A stretch of DNA of 64,000 bases from Ignavibacteria bacterium (lineage in GTDB: Bacteria > Bacteroidota > Ignavibacteria > OLB7). The DNA lies in the NCBI GenBank assembly GCA_020635205.1, contig JACKAE010000005.1, forward strand, positions 62,001 to 126,000. The letters run 5' to 3'. The notes beneath the pieces were generated by a model. The model was not told the DNA's origin and searched no databases. It worked only from the letters and a program-made list of their open reading frames with translations. A program made the translations under genes and the position numbers. Positions 8,657 through 18,107 of the stretch are shown piece by piece; position 1 is the stretch's first letter; each line of letters starts with the position of its first letter.

Positions 8657-9814
8657 TCATAACTTTGGCAACGTAGAGCTTAACAACCGTTGTTGTGTCT
8701 TCCTCCCAATCCACCCGGCGATTGGGAGGCGGAAGGTGAGTGTGCGGAGATGTACGAGGAGCGGATTTTCATACTGGTAGATTTTCCCAATTCGCCACGA
8801 CTGCCGCGTAATCATTGCCGTTCGTCTTTTCCTCTTTTGTTCGTATTGGCGAAGAGCCGTGATATGGTTGTCGGCACGTCTGATAGAATCGGCGAGAACA
8901 ATTCCATCTTCGATCGCCATGCAAGCACCCTGCCCTAAGTTCGGTGTCGTCGGGTGGATAGCATCTCCCAACAACGTTACCCTTCCCAAGCCCCACGTGC
9001 TCCGTGGTGGACGATCGAAAACGTTTCCAATAATCAAATCTTCGGTTGGTGTATTCCTGATAATATGGCCGAGGTGGGAGGGGAGAGGGTTGGCAATTGA
9101 GGAGAGAAATGTTTTGTGGTCGAACCTACTCTCATTAGTTCCTCTCACTATGGGGGCATTAGGGCAGACAAACCAATAGGTTTGGCTTTCACGGCCAAAT
9201 GGGAAGAAACCGAGTTGAACACCTTTTGCCATGCCAAAAATTGCCTCGTCGGCGGGGAGTTCGTTGGTCTTTGCAATTGCACGATAGCAGTAGTACCCGG
9301 CGTAGCGTAGGGTTTCAGTTCCGAAGAGTGAGGCTCGCACAGCGGAGTTGATTCCATCTGCACCGATAACAATCTCACCTTCTGCCCTCGTGCCATCTGA
9401 AAAACTGAGCGTAACACTCTCAGCCTGTTGTTCTACTCCCACGCATTCCTTGCCGGTTTGAATCTGTTCGGAGGGGAGAGCGTCGGCTAAAATTTGCTGC
9501 AAGTCTGCACGGTGGATGCAGATCGAGGTTGCATCTGCTGTGCGATAGATGCTCTCCATCTCTTCGGTATCAATCACGTTCCCTTTGGGTGAAAGGGTGT
9601 GAAACCTCTTCAACTCTGCACCACGAGCGAGTGCTTGTTTTTCCAGACCAATCTCACGCAGTCCCTTCATCGCATTCGACCAAATCGTAAACCCTGCCCC
9701 AACTTCGCGAAGTTCGGGAGCACGCTCGTAGACGTGGGCAGTAATGCCAACCTGGTGGAGTGCTACTGCTGTGGTCAGTCCCCCGATTCCTCCTCCGACG
9801 ATGAGAACAGACAT
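8657..9814 (-). CDS. FAD-dependent aromatic-ring monooxygenase (salicylate hydroxylase/UbiH-like)
   Basis: The 385-residue protein is a group A flavin monooxygenase. It has the N-terminal dinucleotide-binding fold (VLIVGGGIGGLTTA, residues 3-16), the DG motif (IVIGADGINSAVR, about 150-162) and the GD motif that binds the FAD ribityl chain (LLGDAIHPTTPNLGQGA, about 285-301). These enzymes use NAD(P)H and O2 to hydroxylate aromatic or related substrates. The gene lies 79 bases downstream of the polyferredoxin gene and two genes after tryptophanase on the same strand. An indole- or aromatic-derived substrate is therefore an attractive inference, but this family is too broad for sequence alone to name one. 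Urate, kynurenine and salicylate hydroxylases are alternatives. Confidence 0.88.
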   Translation of the reverse strand: MSVLIVGGGIGGLTTAVALHQVGITAHVYERAPELREVGAGFTIWSNAMKGLREIGLEKQALARGAELKRFHTLSPKGNVIDTEEMESIYRTADATSICIHRADLQQILADALPSEQIQTGKECVGVEQQAESVTLSFSDGTRAEGEIVIGADGINSAVRASLFGTETLRYAGYYCYRAIAKTNELPADEAIFGMAKGVQLGFFPFGRESQTYWFVCPNAPIVRGTNESRFDHKTFLSSIANPLPSHLGHIIRNTPTEDLIIGNVFDRPPRSTWGLGRVTLLGDAIHPTTPNLGQGACMAIEDGIVLADSIRRADNHITALRQYEQKRKRRTAMITRQSWRIGKIYQYENPLLVHLRTLTFRLPIAGWIGRKTQQRLLSSTLPKL

Positions 9815-9893
9815 AAATAAATGCTACGTAGGTTGATGTGTATGTATCGCAAAGAGAACGAACTTCTATCAACAACCAATCTTCGGCTGCATA

Positions 9894-10934
9894 TCACGAA
9901 GTTCCTGCAAACGGAGGGCGTATTGTCCAGCTCTGTTTTTTATCAACTTCTCGCCAGAGGAGAAGCCATGCGAAGAGGAGCGTTGTGCTTCCCTGCAACA
10001 GGTAGGGGAGCCATGGTGGGATTGTTGACGAGAGATCCATTAGCATTCCAGAGCCGGGAAATGCTCCAAAGCCAAACAGGAGTGGAAGGCGGAACCAGTA
10101 ATAGCAGGCAACCGCCCCACAGGCGAAGATGCGAATGAGTCTGCTCTGTTCCTTTTTCGGAATAACTCGACTAATTATCAGGAAGATGACAAGTGTGACA
10201 GCCCCCCCGAGTAGAGGCCAAAAGTAGGCTTCAGGCAGATGCCCCCACTTCTCCTCCCCTACATAATCTGGTAACTGAAACCATCCCCAGACAAACCCGG
10301 GGAAACTACCTACCAGAATAGTTCCAGCAAGTCGATCGGCTTTAATCTTCCGTGTTGCCAACGGATGCATCGACTTTGTAGAGTCGGGACAGGGGATGAC
10401 GCACTGTTCGCAGAGCGTGCAGTGGGCATTTCGTGGGACAGCAACAGGGTTGACTCCGTAGAGTTTCTCAACTGGGTAGACTGGGCAAAGTCCTGAACAC
10501 CAAGCACTCTTCCACTCATATTTTCTTCCGAGGATTATTCCCAACAAGGCTAACGAGATGAGGAGTAATCCCGTTGCTGGCCCGTTAGTATCAAATAGAA
10601 CGTGGCGTAGCGGAACAATCAGTAGCAGTAGAAGAAGTCCACCAATGCTTAAGGTTGTTTGTCCACGTGGCGACAGTTGTTTGCGGGCAGAACGATTGCT
10701 GTAGCGGGGGAGAAGCGTAGTAAAACCGAGCGGACAAATGTTGCGCCAGAGTCCGGGACTGACAACCAGAAGAGCCGGAGCTAATGGGATCAGAACATTC
10801 CAGAGGGCATCGAGGCCAACCTCTGGTTTGAAGAAGAGAGATAGCACGACGAACAGGCCAACAACCCAGAGAAGGAATTGCAAACTCTTCCAGAGTCTCA
10901 ATTGATTTGTGGATATGTGCGTGGCGGTTGTCAT
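9894..10934 (-). CDS. NapH/NosR-like membrane polyferredoxin
   Basis: The 346-residue protein has about eight hydrophobic segments with iron-sulfur motifs between them. One is NICPLGF (about residue 67), another is the family's CxxxCP pattern in CSGLCPVYPVEKLYG (about 144-158), and the last is a classical 4Fe-4S ferredoxin motif CTLCEQCVIPCP (about 172-183). Such proteins move electrons between the quinone pool and periplasmic or membrane enzymes, as in nitrate, nitrous oxide and related reductases. None of those reductases is present here. It sits between tryptophanase and an FAD monooxygenase, with 58 and 79 bases on either side, so it may belong to that transcription unit. Only one complete ferredoxin cluster motif is present, compared with two in typical NapH. 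Confidence 0.75.
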   Translation of the reverse strand: MTTATHISTNQLRLWKSLQFLLWVVGLFVVLSLFFKPEVGLDALWNVLIPLAPALLVVSPGLWRNICPLGFTTLLPRYSNRSARKQLSPRGQTTLSIGGLLLLLLIVPLRHVLFDTNGPATGLLLISLALLGIILGRKYEWKSAWCSGLCPVYPVEKLYGVNPVAVPRNAHCTLCEQCVIPCPDSTKSMHPLATRKIKADRLAGTILVGSFPGFVWGWFQLPDYVGEEKWGHLPEAYFWPLLGGAVTLVIFLIISRVIPKKEQSRLIRIFACGAVACYYWFRLPLLFGFGAFPGSGMLMDLSSTIPPWLPYLLQGSTTLLFAWLLLWREVDKKQSWTIRPPFAGTS

Positions 10935-10992
10935 GAGAATGTGTAATCCGGCAACAAGAACCCAGAAGGATATATAAAGTTGCTTACAGCCT

Positions 10993-12372
10993 TCAATTCA
11001 TCGACCGTTGTTCAAAGTGGCAGGTGAAGTGCCGAAGCAATTTTGGCTGATAGGTGATGCGATATCCACCAATCTCCTCCCGTTTCTTCCAGACTTCGTC
11101 GAGCACCTCGATCAAATAATCGAAGTGGCTTTGTGTGTATACTCGGCGTGGGATTGCTAAGCGAACCAGTTCGAGTGGAGCAGGGCGTTCGTTTCCTTCT
11201 TCGTCGAACGAACCGAACATTACGCTTCCAAGTTCTACACTCCGAACTCCCCCCTCAATGTAGAGAGCGTTGACTAATCCTATGCCGGGATAGTGAAGTG
11301 GTGGAATGTGGGGAAGGAACTGCTTAGCATCAATGAAGACAGCATGACCCCCTACCGGGCGAACGTAGGGGATGTTGCGATCATCAAGTCTGGTTGATAG
11401 ATACCGGACTGTAGCGTGTCGATACTCTTGGTAGTCTTCCTCTAACGCTTCGCGCAAACCAACCGCCGCCGCCTCCAGATCGCGCCCAGCAAGTCCACCG
11501 TAGGTCGGAAACCCCTCCCGGAGAATGAGCAAGTTCCGGAAATCTTCCGCGAGATTGTCGTCGTTGCAGACGAAGAACCCGCCTATGTTAACCAGTCCAT
11601 CTTTTTTCATGCTCATGGTAGCACCGTCGGCAAGGCTGAACATCTCTTGCGCGATTTCCATGAGCGATTTCGCCTTATACCCCTCTTCACGCTGTTGAAT
11701 CAGGTAGGCATTCTCTGCAAAGCGACAGGCGTCGATAATCAGGGGGATCCCATGCCTTGCGGTGATCTCCCTAACAGTGCGGATATTTGCAAGCGAGACC
11801 GGTTGGCCTCCACCCGTGTTATTTGTGACAGTAATCATGCAGAATGGAATCCTCTCACGGCCATATGTTTGGATACATTCTTCCAGCCGTTCTACATCCA
11901 TGTTCCCCTTGAAGGGGGTGTCGAGGTTGCTATCGAGACCTTCGGCGCAGAGAAGATCGAGCGCAATTGCTCCGACAAATTCCACATTTGCACGTGTTGT
12001 GTCGAAGTGGCTGTTGTTCGGAATAATGTCTCCAGGACGGAGGCGCACAGTTGCTAAAATATCTTCGGCAGCTCTTCCCTGATGTGTCGGAAAAATGTGC
12101 TTCATGTCAGTGATCTCCTGCACCGTATGTTGAAACCGTTTCCACGAACGGCTCCCGGCATAACTCTCATCTCCTAACATCATAGCAGCCCACTGCTGTG
12201 TGGACATTGCTCCGGTTCCACTGTCGGTGAGTAAGTCAATCGGACAGTCCTCTGCATCTAACAAAAAGACGTTGTAGCGCGCCTCCTTCAATCGGGCGAT
12301 CCGCTCTCGATGGGAAATTTGTTGAAGAGGTTCGGTAACCTTGATGCGGAATGGTTCGATTGTTGTTTTCAT
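10993..12372 (-). CDS. tnaA: Tryptophanase
   Basis: The 459-residue PLP enzyme splits L-tryptophan into indole, pyruvate and ammonia. It shows the family's N-terminal IEPFRIKVTEP block, the PLP-site lysine pair in MSMKKDGLVNIGG (about residues 252-264), and NNTGGGQPVS and PTYGGLAGRD. Tyrosine phenol-lyase is the close alternative. Two features favour tryptophanase. The C-terminus reads LRHFT, with His at the position of E. coli TnaA His463 (TPL has Phe). The segment VELGSVMFG lacks the Arg that TPL uses to bind the phenol (MERGIISAG in TPL). It is the first gene of a run of three on the minus strand and is divergent from the giant Tat protein gene. I see no TnaC-like leader peptide in the 195-base gap. 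Confidence 0.92.
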   Translation of the reverse strand: MKTTIEPFRIKVTEPLQQISHRERIARLKEARYNVFLLDAEDCPIDLLTDSGTGAMSTQQWAAMMLGDESYAGSRSWKRFQHTVQEITDMKHIFPTHQGRAAEDILATVRLRPGDIIPNNSHFDTTRANVEFVGAIALDLLCAEGLDSNLDTPFKGNMDVERLEECIQTYGRERIPFCMITVTNNTGGGQPVSLANIRTVREITARHGIPLIIDACRFAENAYLIQQREEGYKAKSLMEIAQEMFSLADGATMSMKKDGLVNIGGFFVCNDDNLAEDFRNLLILREGFPTYGGLAGRDLEAAAVGLREALEEDYQEYRHATVRYLSTRLDDRNIPYVRPVGGHAVFIDAKQFLPHIPPLHYPGIGLVNALYIEGGVRSVELGSVMFGSFDEEGNERPAPLELVRLAIPRRVYTQSHFDYLIEVLDEVWKKREEIGGYRITYQPKLLRHFTCHFEQRSMN

Positions 12373-12567
12373 TCTTCGGTTTTTGACGGTATGATCTTGA
12401 GATGTTCAGGAAGCAATTTAGGACGGCAAAGTCCTAAATGAAGGTAATAGTAGGTATATGAGAGGAAAGGAAAATAAAATCTCTTGAACTCTTGTTCCGC
12501 GGTGTAAAAGCCTGTTATATTTCCCGTAGCCACGCCTGCCAGTACACAACCTCTACGGAGGACCACG

Positions 12568-15500
12568 ATGTCCCGCTCTCGATTGAACCGTTCTGTCTTG
12601 CGACGGAACAGACTGACGATGCTACCCTCAAGACCGCACGAAGCGGTGAGCGAAGCTCTTTCAGGTAAAGACATTCAGATGTCACGACGACGAATGATCG
12701 GACTTTCCGGTCTGGCCGTTGTTGGGGCTTCCCCTCTGCTCAAGGGTGCGCAAGCCGCCCTCTCAGGGCAATTTGAGATGAAGGGGGATGAACGTCGGCT
12801 TGCCTTCTCGCTTGGTGGTGCTGAGCGTTGGGTGATCGACTTAGATCGCTTTGCCGGAAAACCTTCCCTTGAGATTGATCGAAACGATAGGCGAATCCTC
12901 CTAACTCTAAAGAATGCTCGCCGTCCCGGAACCGACATTCCACTCGACTTCGAGTGCGAGATACGTCGGGGGGCTACCGGCGCACGGATTAATTTTTCCG
13001 CTGACTTTGGCCAGTTCAAGGGGAAGGGATCGTTCGAGAAGTGGTTGCTTGGACTGGAGTCGCTCCGCTCAACTGTACGTTTCGGTCAAGAGCTTTGTCA
13101 GCTTGGGAGTGCCGGAAATGTTGCCTTGCAGGGTAAAGGACGAGCCTCTTTCTGGCCAGACTGGAGTTTGAATGTAGAGGGTGAGGATATCCTTCGCCTT
13201 CGAGGACTCAGTTCAACTTCCCTTCGTGCCGATAGATTTTCGTTGGGTCTTCCAGAAGAGAACCTTCCCGCAATCGTAGAGAAGCCTGCAGAACTACGCT
13301 CTATCATTACGGTGGAGCGTGGGGAACAGGATTGGAAGATTGTACCAGAAGTGAAAGAGGGGAAGGGGTGGCAGTTGAACACCAGCCTAAATGTCTTTGA
13401 TAGCTTGCTGGTTGAGGCAGAAGAGGGGAAGGGGGGAGAACGGTCGGTTGCGTTGCTTGCGGAGAGAAGCGGGAGTGGGCAATCTTCTGGTAGTGGGCAG
13501 GTTGAGTTTGTTCCTGCTGGCTCTCTCAAGAAATCGAACGGCCACTCGTTCGCCTTACCTCTGGAAAATCCTCGTTATGCAGTCGAGTTCGGTAGGCAAG
13601 AGAACACTACCCTCCTCCTTGCCGACTATCCCGAAAAACCAGTTTCGATGAGAACCGATGGACTGAGCCTGAAAGTTGGTCGAGGAAGTGGAACCGATCC
13701 CTTCGAGTTGAGTGGGAGGGGGAGTGAAGTTGAGGGGATGGTCTGCGCTCCAGAAATCATTGCCGCCTCGTTGCCACTACGGGGAGCCGTTGTGCAGCCT
13801 GCAAAACCTCGCCGCCGGACGCGACTTCACTTCTTCCGTGAGAAAGATGGCCTAGAGAAGATGCCAACTGGTGCTCTTCGTCCCGGTCTTCCCGATATAC
13901 CCGACCTTCCCGACCCAGACGACGAGGATGAGGGAGATGTAATGCTCGACGAAGAGAAGGAGACGGTGGTCACCTTCCCTCTCAGCAGTGTCATCTGGGT
14001 GCTCCGCCCTGCCGACATGCTCTACCTCGGCTTCGAGTTTATCAACTTGCAGATTAAGACTGGTGGAGGATCGAAGGGGAAGACGAAGGGGTATCAACTC
14101 AACAACACAGAACTTGTAGCAACGCAGCAGACAGCATCGATCAACGTGATTGCGGCTGAGCCAGTCTCGAATCAGATTTCAAAAGTGAAGGGACCAGGCA
14201 CGATTACTTCAACTGGAAACACCACCACAAATCTTCCCTATCTGGTTGTTCACTTTCCGCCGCAGAACATTGCAGAGCGAGCCTACTGGGAGGCCGACGA
14301 CGCACAGGAGGCGGCGAAGAACGACCCGAATAACTCCGATCAGATTCCGGAGAATATGGAGGAGCCAGCCGGAGGGAATGAGACGCCTGACTTGCCCCCA
14401 ATCGAGCACCGGATTGCTGGACCGAGTCGCCTCGCGTTCAAGCTCCCATCCGGGATGACACAACTTCCATACACGCTCGCCGATTTGTTGGATTGGTCAT
14501 CACTCACACCGAGTGTTGTTCCATCGGCAGTGCCGCCGCCGCCGCCACCTTCTCCTGCCATCGGGTCGATACTTGGCTTAAGCGAAGCGTTGAAGGGAAA
14601 AATCTCTAATGTGTATACTGGTGGAAAAGCGAAGAGTATCAGTCGTATTGCTGCTCCAGACGGAGGACGCACTACGACGACGACCGGGAGGGCGAAGTAT
14701 TCCAATATCACGCTGAAGCGGGGTTATATCGCATCGTCATCGGCAGGGCAGGGGAATGGGACGCAGGCAATCGATGCCCGCTCGAAGGTGATGGCCGACA
14801 ACCCGTCGATTCAGGCTGATCCGGGACAGATGGCGGCAATGAAAACGGAAAACCCAGCGGCGAAGTTCGATCTCTACCTGAATCTAACGTCGGTGATCCC
14901 GAAGATCATCAAGCCGAAGGAATACCACACGGCAATCGAGGCTCCCTACCGGTTAATTCTATCGCCACACGTCTACTCTGGCTGGGCACACTCGCTGAAG
15001 CCAGTGACGCACAACGGGAGAACAGAACTGTGGCACACACGTCTCGGCGTTCGGAAGTCGACCGGAGCAATCGACGAGCACGACGACTACTACCGAACTG
15101 TCCGGGCTGTTTGGTCTCCAGATTTTCAAGAGAATCCAACTCCGGGACCAGCGTCGACAAACACTCCTTTCCGAATGAGTTTGAACGCTCGCGACCGGCA
15201 CGAACTGGTTCACCTGAGCGCGAACTTCCAGTATCCAGTTGGTGACAAGAAGAAGAACAATCCGCCAGAGCCGGTTGGGGTTGATAGCTTAATGCTGAGC
15301 GCACTCGGTGCTTGGATGAACACGCGGGGAACGTGGGAGCCACCCCCAGACACAAGCATTGAGGAGTGGCGACACCGTGGAACGATGGGGCGAGATCACT
15401 ACGTTCGGGTTGTCTACAAAGGTTTCCTCTTCCCATTCGGAAATCGTGCCGCACTGATTAAGATCACTGAGCGGAAGATCAAGAAGTTTGGGCGGCACGG

Positions 15501-17937
15501 TTACATCGCCTACATGTACCAGCGGATGTACATCGTTGTTCGCAAACCGGTGATGGAGTATCCGGCATTGAGCCAGCCTTACAGTGGGCGACGGACTCCC
15601 TTCCGCACGATGCGTTTGACAACGTTGATTACGCCAAACTTAGATCAGCCAGATCAAGGAATCAGTAAAATCGGGAGCTACGGGGATGAGGCGTTCTGGC
15701 CTGTGGTTGATGGTGAAGATTTCCTCTTCAATGTGGTAGCAGAGGATTGGGATGGAAACCAGATTGAGTTCTCTACCCCACTTGCGTTTGTCAATAACAA
15801 GAAGGCGTTCGACTACAGCGTGACCCAAGCTGTGCTCGGAACCTACAACGCAAACCGGAACACGCGAGATGTTTACGGTCAGACGATTGCCTACGCCCCG
15901 AGCGAGAAGACGGGAGACACTGCTTTCGAGACGGACTATGTGCAGTTTACTGCCGACGTTCCGACATCGAACACAGGTTCTTCTGATGACCCCGGTTCAC
16001 TCCCCAAGGTTGCTGCTGGAACTGGAAGCACGAACAACAGGAATAACGACGATCTCTACAATGCAGATCAGCCATACTTCTACCCAGCATTTGTCGAGAC
16101 GCGAGTTCGTATCGACGCGGTGGAGCAGATCACCGGTACAGCCGCCTTCCAAGCGATAGAGTTGCACGATACCTACTATAAGCATGGTATCGACGGAAAC
16201 GCGAACAAGGGACAAGTCTTCGCAAAGCTGAAGGATGCCGTTGAAATGTCCTTCAACACCAACGCCGACAAGGCTGGTGGACTTGGGACACCGAACATGA
16301 ACATTGCCGGACTTTCCCGGTCGCTCGGTACGGTTGGGGGGAAGATCGAGGAGGTGACCAGCGGCAAGTTCGATCCGACAAGTTTCTTCGACGAAGCACT
16401 CGACGCAAATCTTCTCGGAGGAATTTCGCTGCGGGATATTATCGACGCAGTGAACGACTTTGCGGGTGATCTGATTAAGATTCCTCGCATGTTGAACTCG
16501 AAGAACTTCTCCGATCCGAAGCAACTCGTCTCGACAATTCAAGACTTGATGTCTGCCGTCAACGACGTGAAGGACGACATCGACAAGTTCAAGGATATGA
16601 AGGATGATCTTCAGGAAGTGCTCGACGACATCGAGTCGATTCCTGAAGTAGCAGAGAACTTGGCAAAGAACGCGAAGGAAGAGGCTGAAGAGGCAGCGAA
16701 GAATGCAGCAGAGGCAGTGCGTCAGAAAGCTCTCGCCGTTATCCAGCAAGTGGAGAAAGAGGCGAAGGGAATTATTGAGCAGGCGAAGGGTTATGCCGAG
16801 TCGTTGATTAACAAGGTGAAAAATATCGCCGAGAGTGAATCGCTTGCCGACCTGTTAGAACAGTTTGGGTTGCCGACAGAGTTGACGCTGGAATTGAAGT
16901 GGGGACCGACAATTAAGTCGTGGCCGAACTCAAATCAGTCGAACGATTTGATGGGGACGAACGCTCTCTTCCAGACGCTGAACGCAGCGGGACAGGAAGT
17001 TGAGGTCTCAAACGAGGTGGTCTACATTCGCGCAGCTTTAACCGTGAAGCTGGATGGTTCTCCCCCAACCTTCTCGTTGGAGGGAGTGGCAAACAACTTC
17101 AAGATCAAGTTGATTCCAATCGACGACGCGGCTCCAGATGGATTTGTTCACTTGCGAATGAGCGATCTGAGCTTCCGCTCGAAAGATGGCTCGAAGGTGG
17201 AAGTAAACGTAGAGTTCGATCCCGATACGGGAATCACATTCCACGGTCCGCTCGCATTTGTGGAGAAGATCCGGGAGTTCATTCCGTTCGATGGGTTCAG
17301 CGATCCGCCAAGTCTCGACGTTACTCCAACCGGCATCATTGCTGGGTTCACCTTCCCGATCCCAAGCATTGCGGTTGGTGTCTTCAGCTTGCAGAATATT
17401 AGTCTCGGCGCGTCGTTGGAACTTCCCTTCACGAACTCGCCACTTACCTTCACCTTCCTCTTCTGCACGCGGGAGAACCCATTTGTCCTGACAGTTTCGA
17501 TGTTGGGTGGTGGTGGCTTCTTCGGACTGATTATCTCAACGAAAGAGATTGGATTCGAGGCTGCACTCGAGTTCGGTGCGCAGATTGCTTTTGATGTGGG
17601 TGTTGCCAGTGGTGGTGTCTACGTGAAGGCAGGTGTCTACTACAAGAAGATGGGTGAGGAGGTAATCCTTGAGGGGTATCTCAAGTTGGGAGGACATCTC
17701 TCAGTACTTGGCATCATCAGCATTTCTATTGACCTCTACCTTAGCTTGACCTACAAGGAGCCGGGTGGAAAAGTAATCGGCCAAGCAACGTTGACCTTCG
17801 AAGTAGAAGTTCTCTTCTTCTCCATCTCTTTCTCGAAGACAATTGAACGGCGCTTCAAGGGATCGGAGAATGATCCTCTCTTTATTGATTTGATGTCGCA
17901 GAGTAACTGGGATGAGTATTGCGCGGCGTTTGGGTAG
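12568..17937 (+). CDS. Giant Tat-exported protein of unknown function (1789 residues)
   Basis: A strong ribosome site (GGAGGA, 12557-12562) fixes the ATG. The N-terminus is a long twin-arginine signal: MSRRRMIGLSGLAVVGASP at residues 38-56, with a likely cut after AQA near residue 63, implying export in a folded state. The mature protein is mostly beta-rich. Landmarks are an acidic linker (DPDDEDEGDVMLDEEKE, about 449), a poly-Pro stretch (about 655), an alanine/lysine-rich helical or coiled-coil segment (about 1330-1425), and a glycine-rich beta C-terminus. The last contains GGGGFFG, AALEFGA and GVASGGV (about 1645-1690), which look like conserved signatures. I have the impression that this C-terminal block recurs in large uncharacterised bacterial proteins, but cannot verify it. 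There is no T9SS tail. It is followed at 171 bases by a second giant gene and then a haloperoxidase-type gene; the three probably form one operon. No function is assigned. Confidence 0.9.
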   Translation: MSRSRLNRSVLRRNRLTMLPSRPHEAVSEALSGKDIQMSRRRMIGLSGLAVVGASPLLKGAQAALSGQFEMKGDERRLAFSLGGAERWVIDLDRFAGKPSLEIDRNDRRILLTLKNARRPGTDIPLDFECEIRRGATGARINFSADFGQFKGKGSFEKWLLGLESLRSTVRFGQELCQLGSAGNVALQGKGRASFWPDWSLNVEGEDILRLRGLSSTSLRADRFSLGLPEENLPAIVEKPAELRSIITVERGEQDWKIVPEVKEGKGWQLNTSLNVFDSLLVEAEEGKGGERSVALLAERSGSGQSSGSGQVEFVPAGSLKKSNGHSFALPLENPRYAVEFGRQENTTLLLADYPEKPVSMRTDGLSLKVGRGSGTDPFELSGRGSEVEGMVCAPEIIAASLPLRGAVVQPAKPRRRTRLHFFREKDGLEKMPTGALRPGLPDIPDLPDPDDEDEGDVMLDEEKETVVTFPLSSVIWVLRPADMLYLGFEFINLQIKTGGGSKGKTKGYQLNNTELVATQQTASINVIAAEPVSNQISKVKGPGTITSTGNTTTNLPYLVVHFPPQNIAERAYWEADDAQEAAKNDPNNSDQIPENMEEPAGGNETPDLPPIEHRIAGPSRLAFKLPSGMTQLPYTLADLLDWSSLTPSVVPSAVPPPPPPSPAIGSILGLSEALKGKISNVYTGGKAKSISRIAAPDGGRTTTTTGRAKYSNITLKRGYIASSSAGQGNGTQAIDARSKVMADNPSIQADPGQMAAMKTENPAAKFDLYLNLTSVIPKIIKPKEYHTAIEAPYRLILSPHVYSGWAHSLKPVTHNGRTELWHTRLGVRKSTGAIDEHDDYYRTVRAVWSPDFQENPTPGPASTNTPFRMSLNARDRHELVHLSANFQYPVGDKKKNNPPEPVGVDSLMLSALGAWMNTRGTWEPPPDTSIEEWRHRGTMGRDHYVRVVYKGFLFPFGNRAALIKITERKIKKFGRHGYIAYMYQRMYIVVRKPVMEYPALSQPYSGRRTPFRTMRLTTLITPNLDQPDQGISKIGSYGDEAFWPVVDGEDFLFNVVAEDWDGNQIEFSTPLAFVNNKKAFDYSVTQAVLGTYNANRNTRDVYGQTIAYAPSEKTGDTAFETDYVQFTADVPTSNTGSSDDPGSLPKVAAGTGSTNNRNNDDLYNADQPYFYPAFVETRVRIDAVEQITGTAAFQAIELHDTYYKHGIDGNANKGQVFAKLKDAVEMSFNTNADKAGGLGTPNMNIAGLSRSLGTVGGKIEEVTSGKFDPTSFFDEALDANLLGGISLRDIIDAVNDFAGDLIKIPRMLNSKNFSDPKQLVSTIQDLMSAVNDVKDDIDKFKDMKDDLQEVLDDIESIPEVAENLAKNAKEEAEEAAKNAAEAVRQKALAVIQQVEKEAKGIIEQAKGYAESLINKVKNIAESESLADLLEQFGLPTELTLELKWGPTIKSWPNSNQSNDLMGTNALFQTLNAAGQEVEVSNEVVYIRAALTVKLDGSPPTFSLEGVANNFKIKLIPIDDAAPDGFVHLRMSDLSFRSKDGSKVEVNVEFDPDTGITFHGPLAFVEKIREFIPFDGFSDPPSLDVTPTGIIAGFTFPIPSIAVGVFSLQNISLGASLELPFTNSPLTFTFLFCTRENPFVLTVSMLGGGGFFGLIISTKEIGFEAALEFGAQIAFDVGVASGGVYVKAGVYYKKMGEEVILEGYLKLGGHLSVLGIISISIDLYLSLTYKEPGGKVIGQATLTFEVEVLFFSISFSKTIERRFKGSENDPLFIDLMSQSNWDEYCAAFG

Positions 17938-17975
17938 AGTTGATAGAGTATGAGAGTGAATGAGTTTGTGAGTGC

Positions 17976-17990
17976 GTAGGGCGTCCCTAC
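17976..17990. repeat. Short palindrome of the GTAGGG-CCCTAC type
   Basis: Arms 17976-17981 and 17985-17990 pair perfectly around three bases, 39 bases after the stop of the first giant gene. The outer sequence matches the arms of the large palindrome at 42579-42636, so it may be a remnant of the same repeat family. The rest of 17938-18107 shows only the ribosome site of the next gene. Confidence 0.35.
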
Positions 17991-18107
17991 CATTGCCGCA
18001 AATATATCGAGAGGCTGCACGGAACAGCCCTACAAATTAGAGTAACTGTTGACAATTCATAACTGATAGCTGAAAGCTCAAAGCCGACCGCTTCAGGAGT
18101 ATATATT

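Noticed and set aside
8549..8681. Direct repeat GCAACGTAGAGCTT at 8549 and 8668
   Set aside because: Fourteen bases; the second copy is coding sequence of the monooxygenase; chance is likely.
10993..12372. Tyrosine phenol-lyase as an alternative to tryptophanase
   Set aside because: The RHFT C-terminus (His463 equivalent) and VELGSVMFG favour tryptophanase; neighbouring tyrosine genes alone are not evidence.
15997..16749. Minus-strand open frame of 250 residues within the first giant gene
   Set aside because: Shadow of a real gene; the same holds for 14909-15454 and others in this gene.
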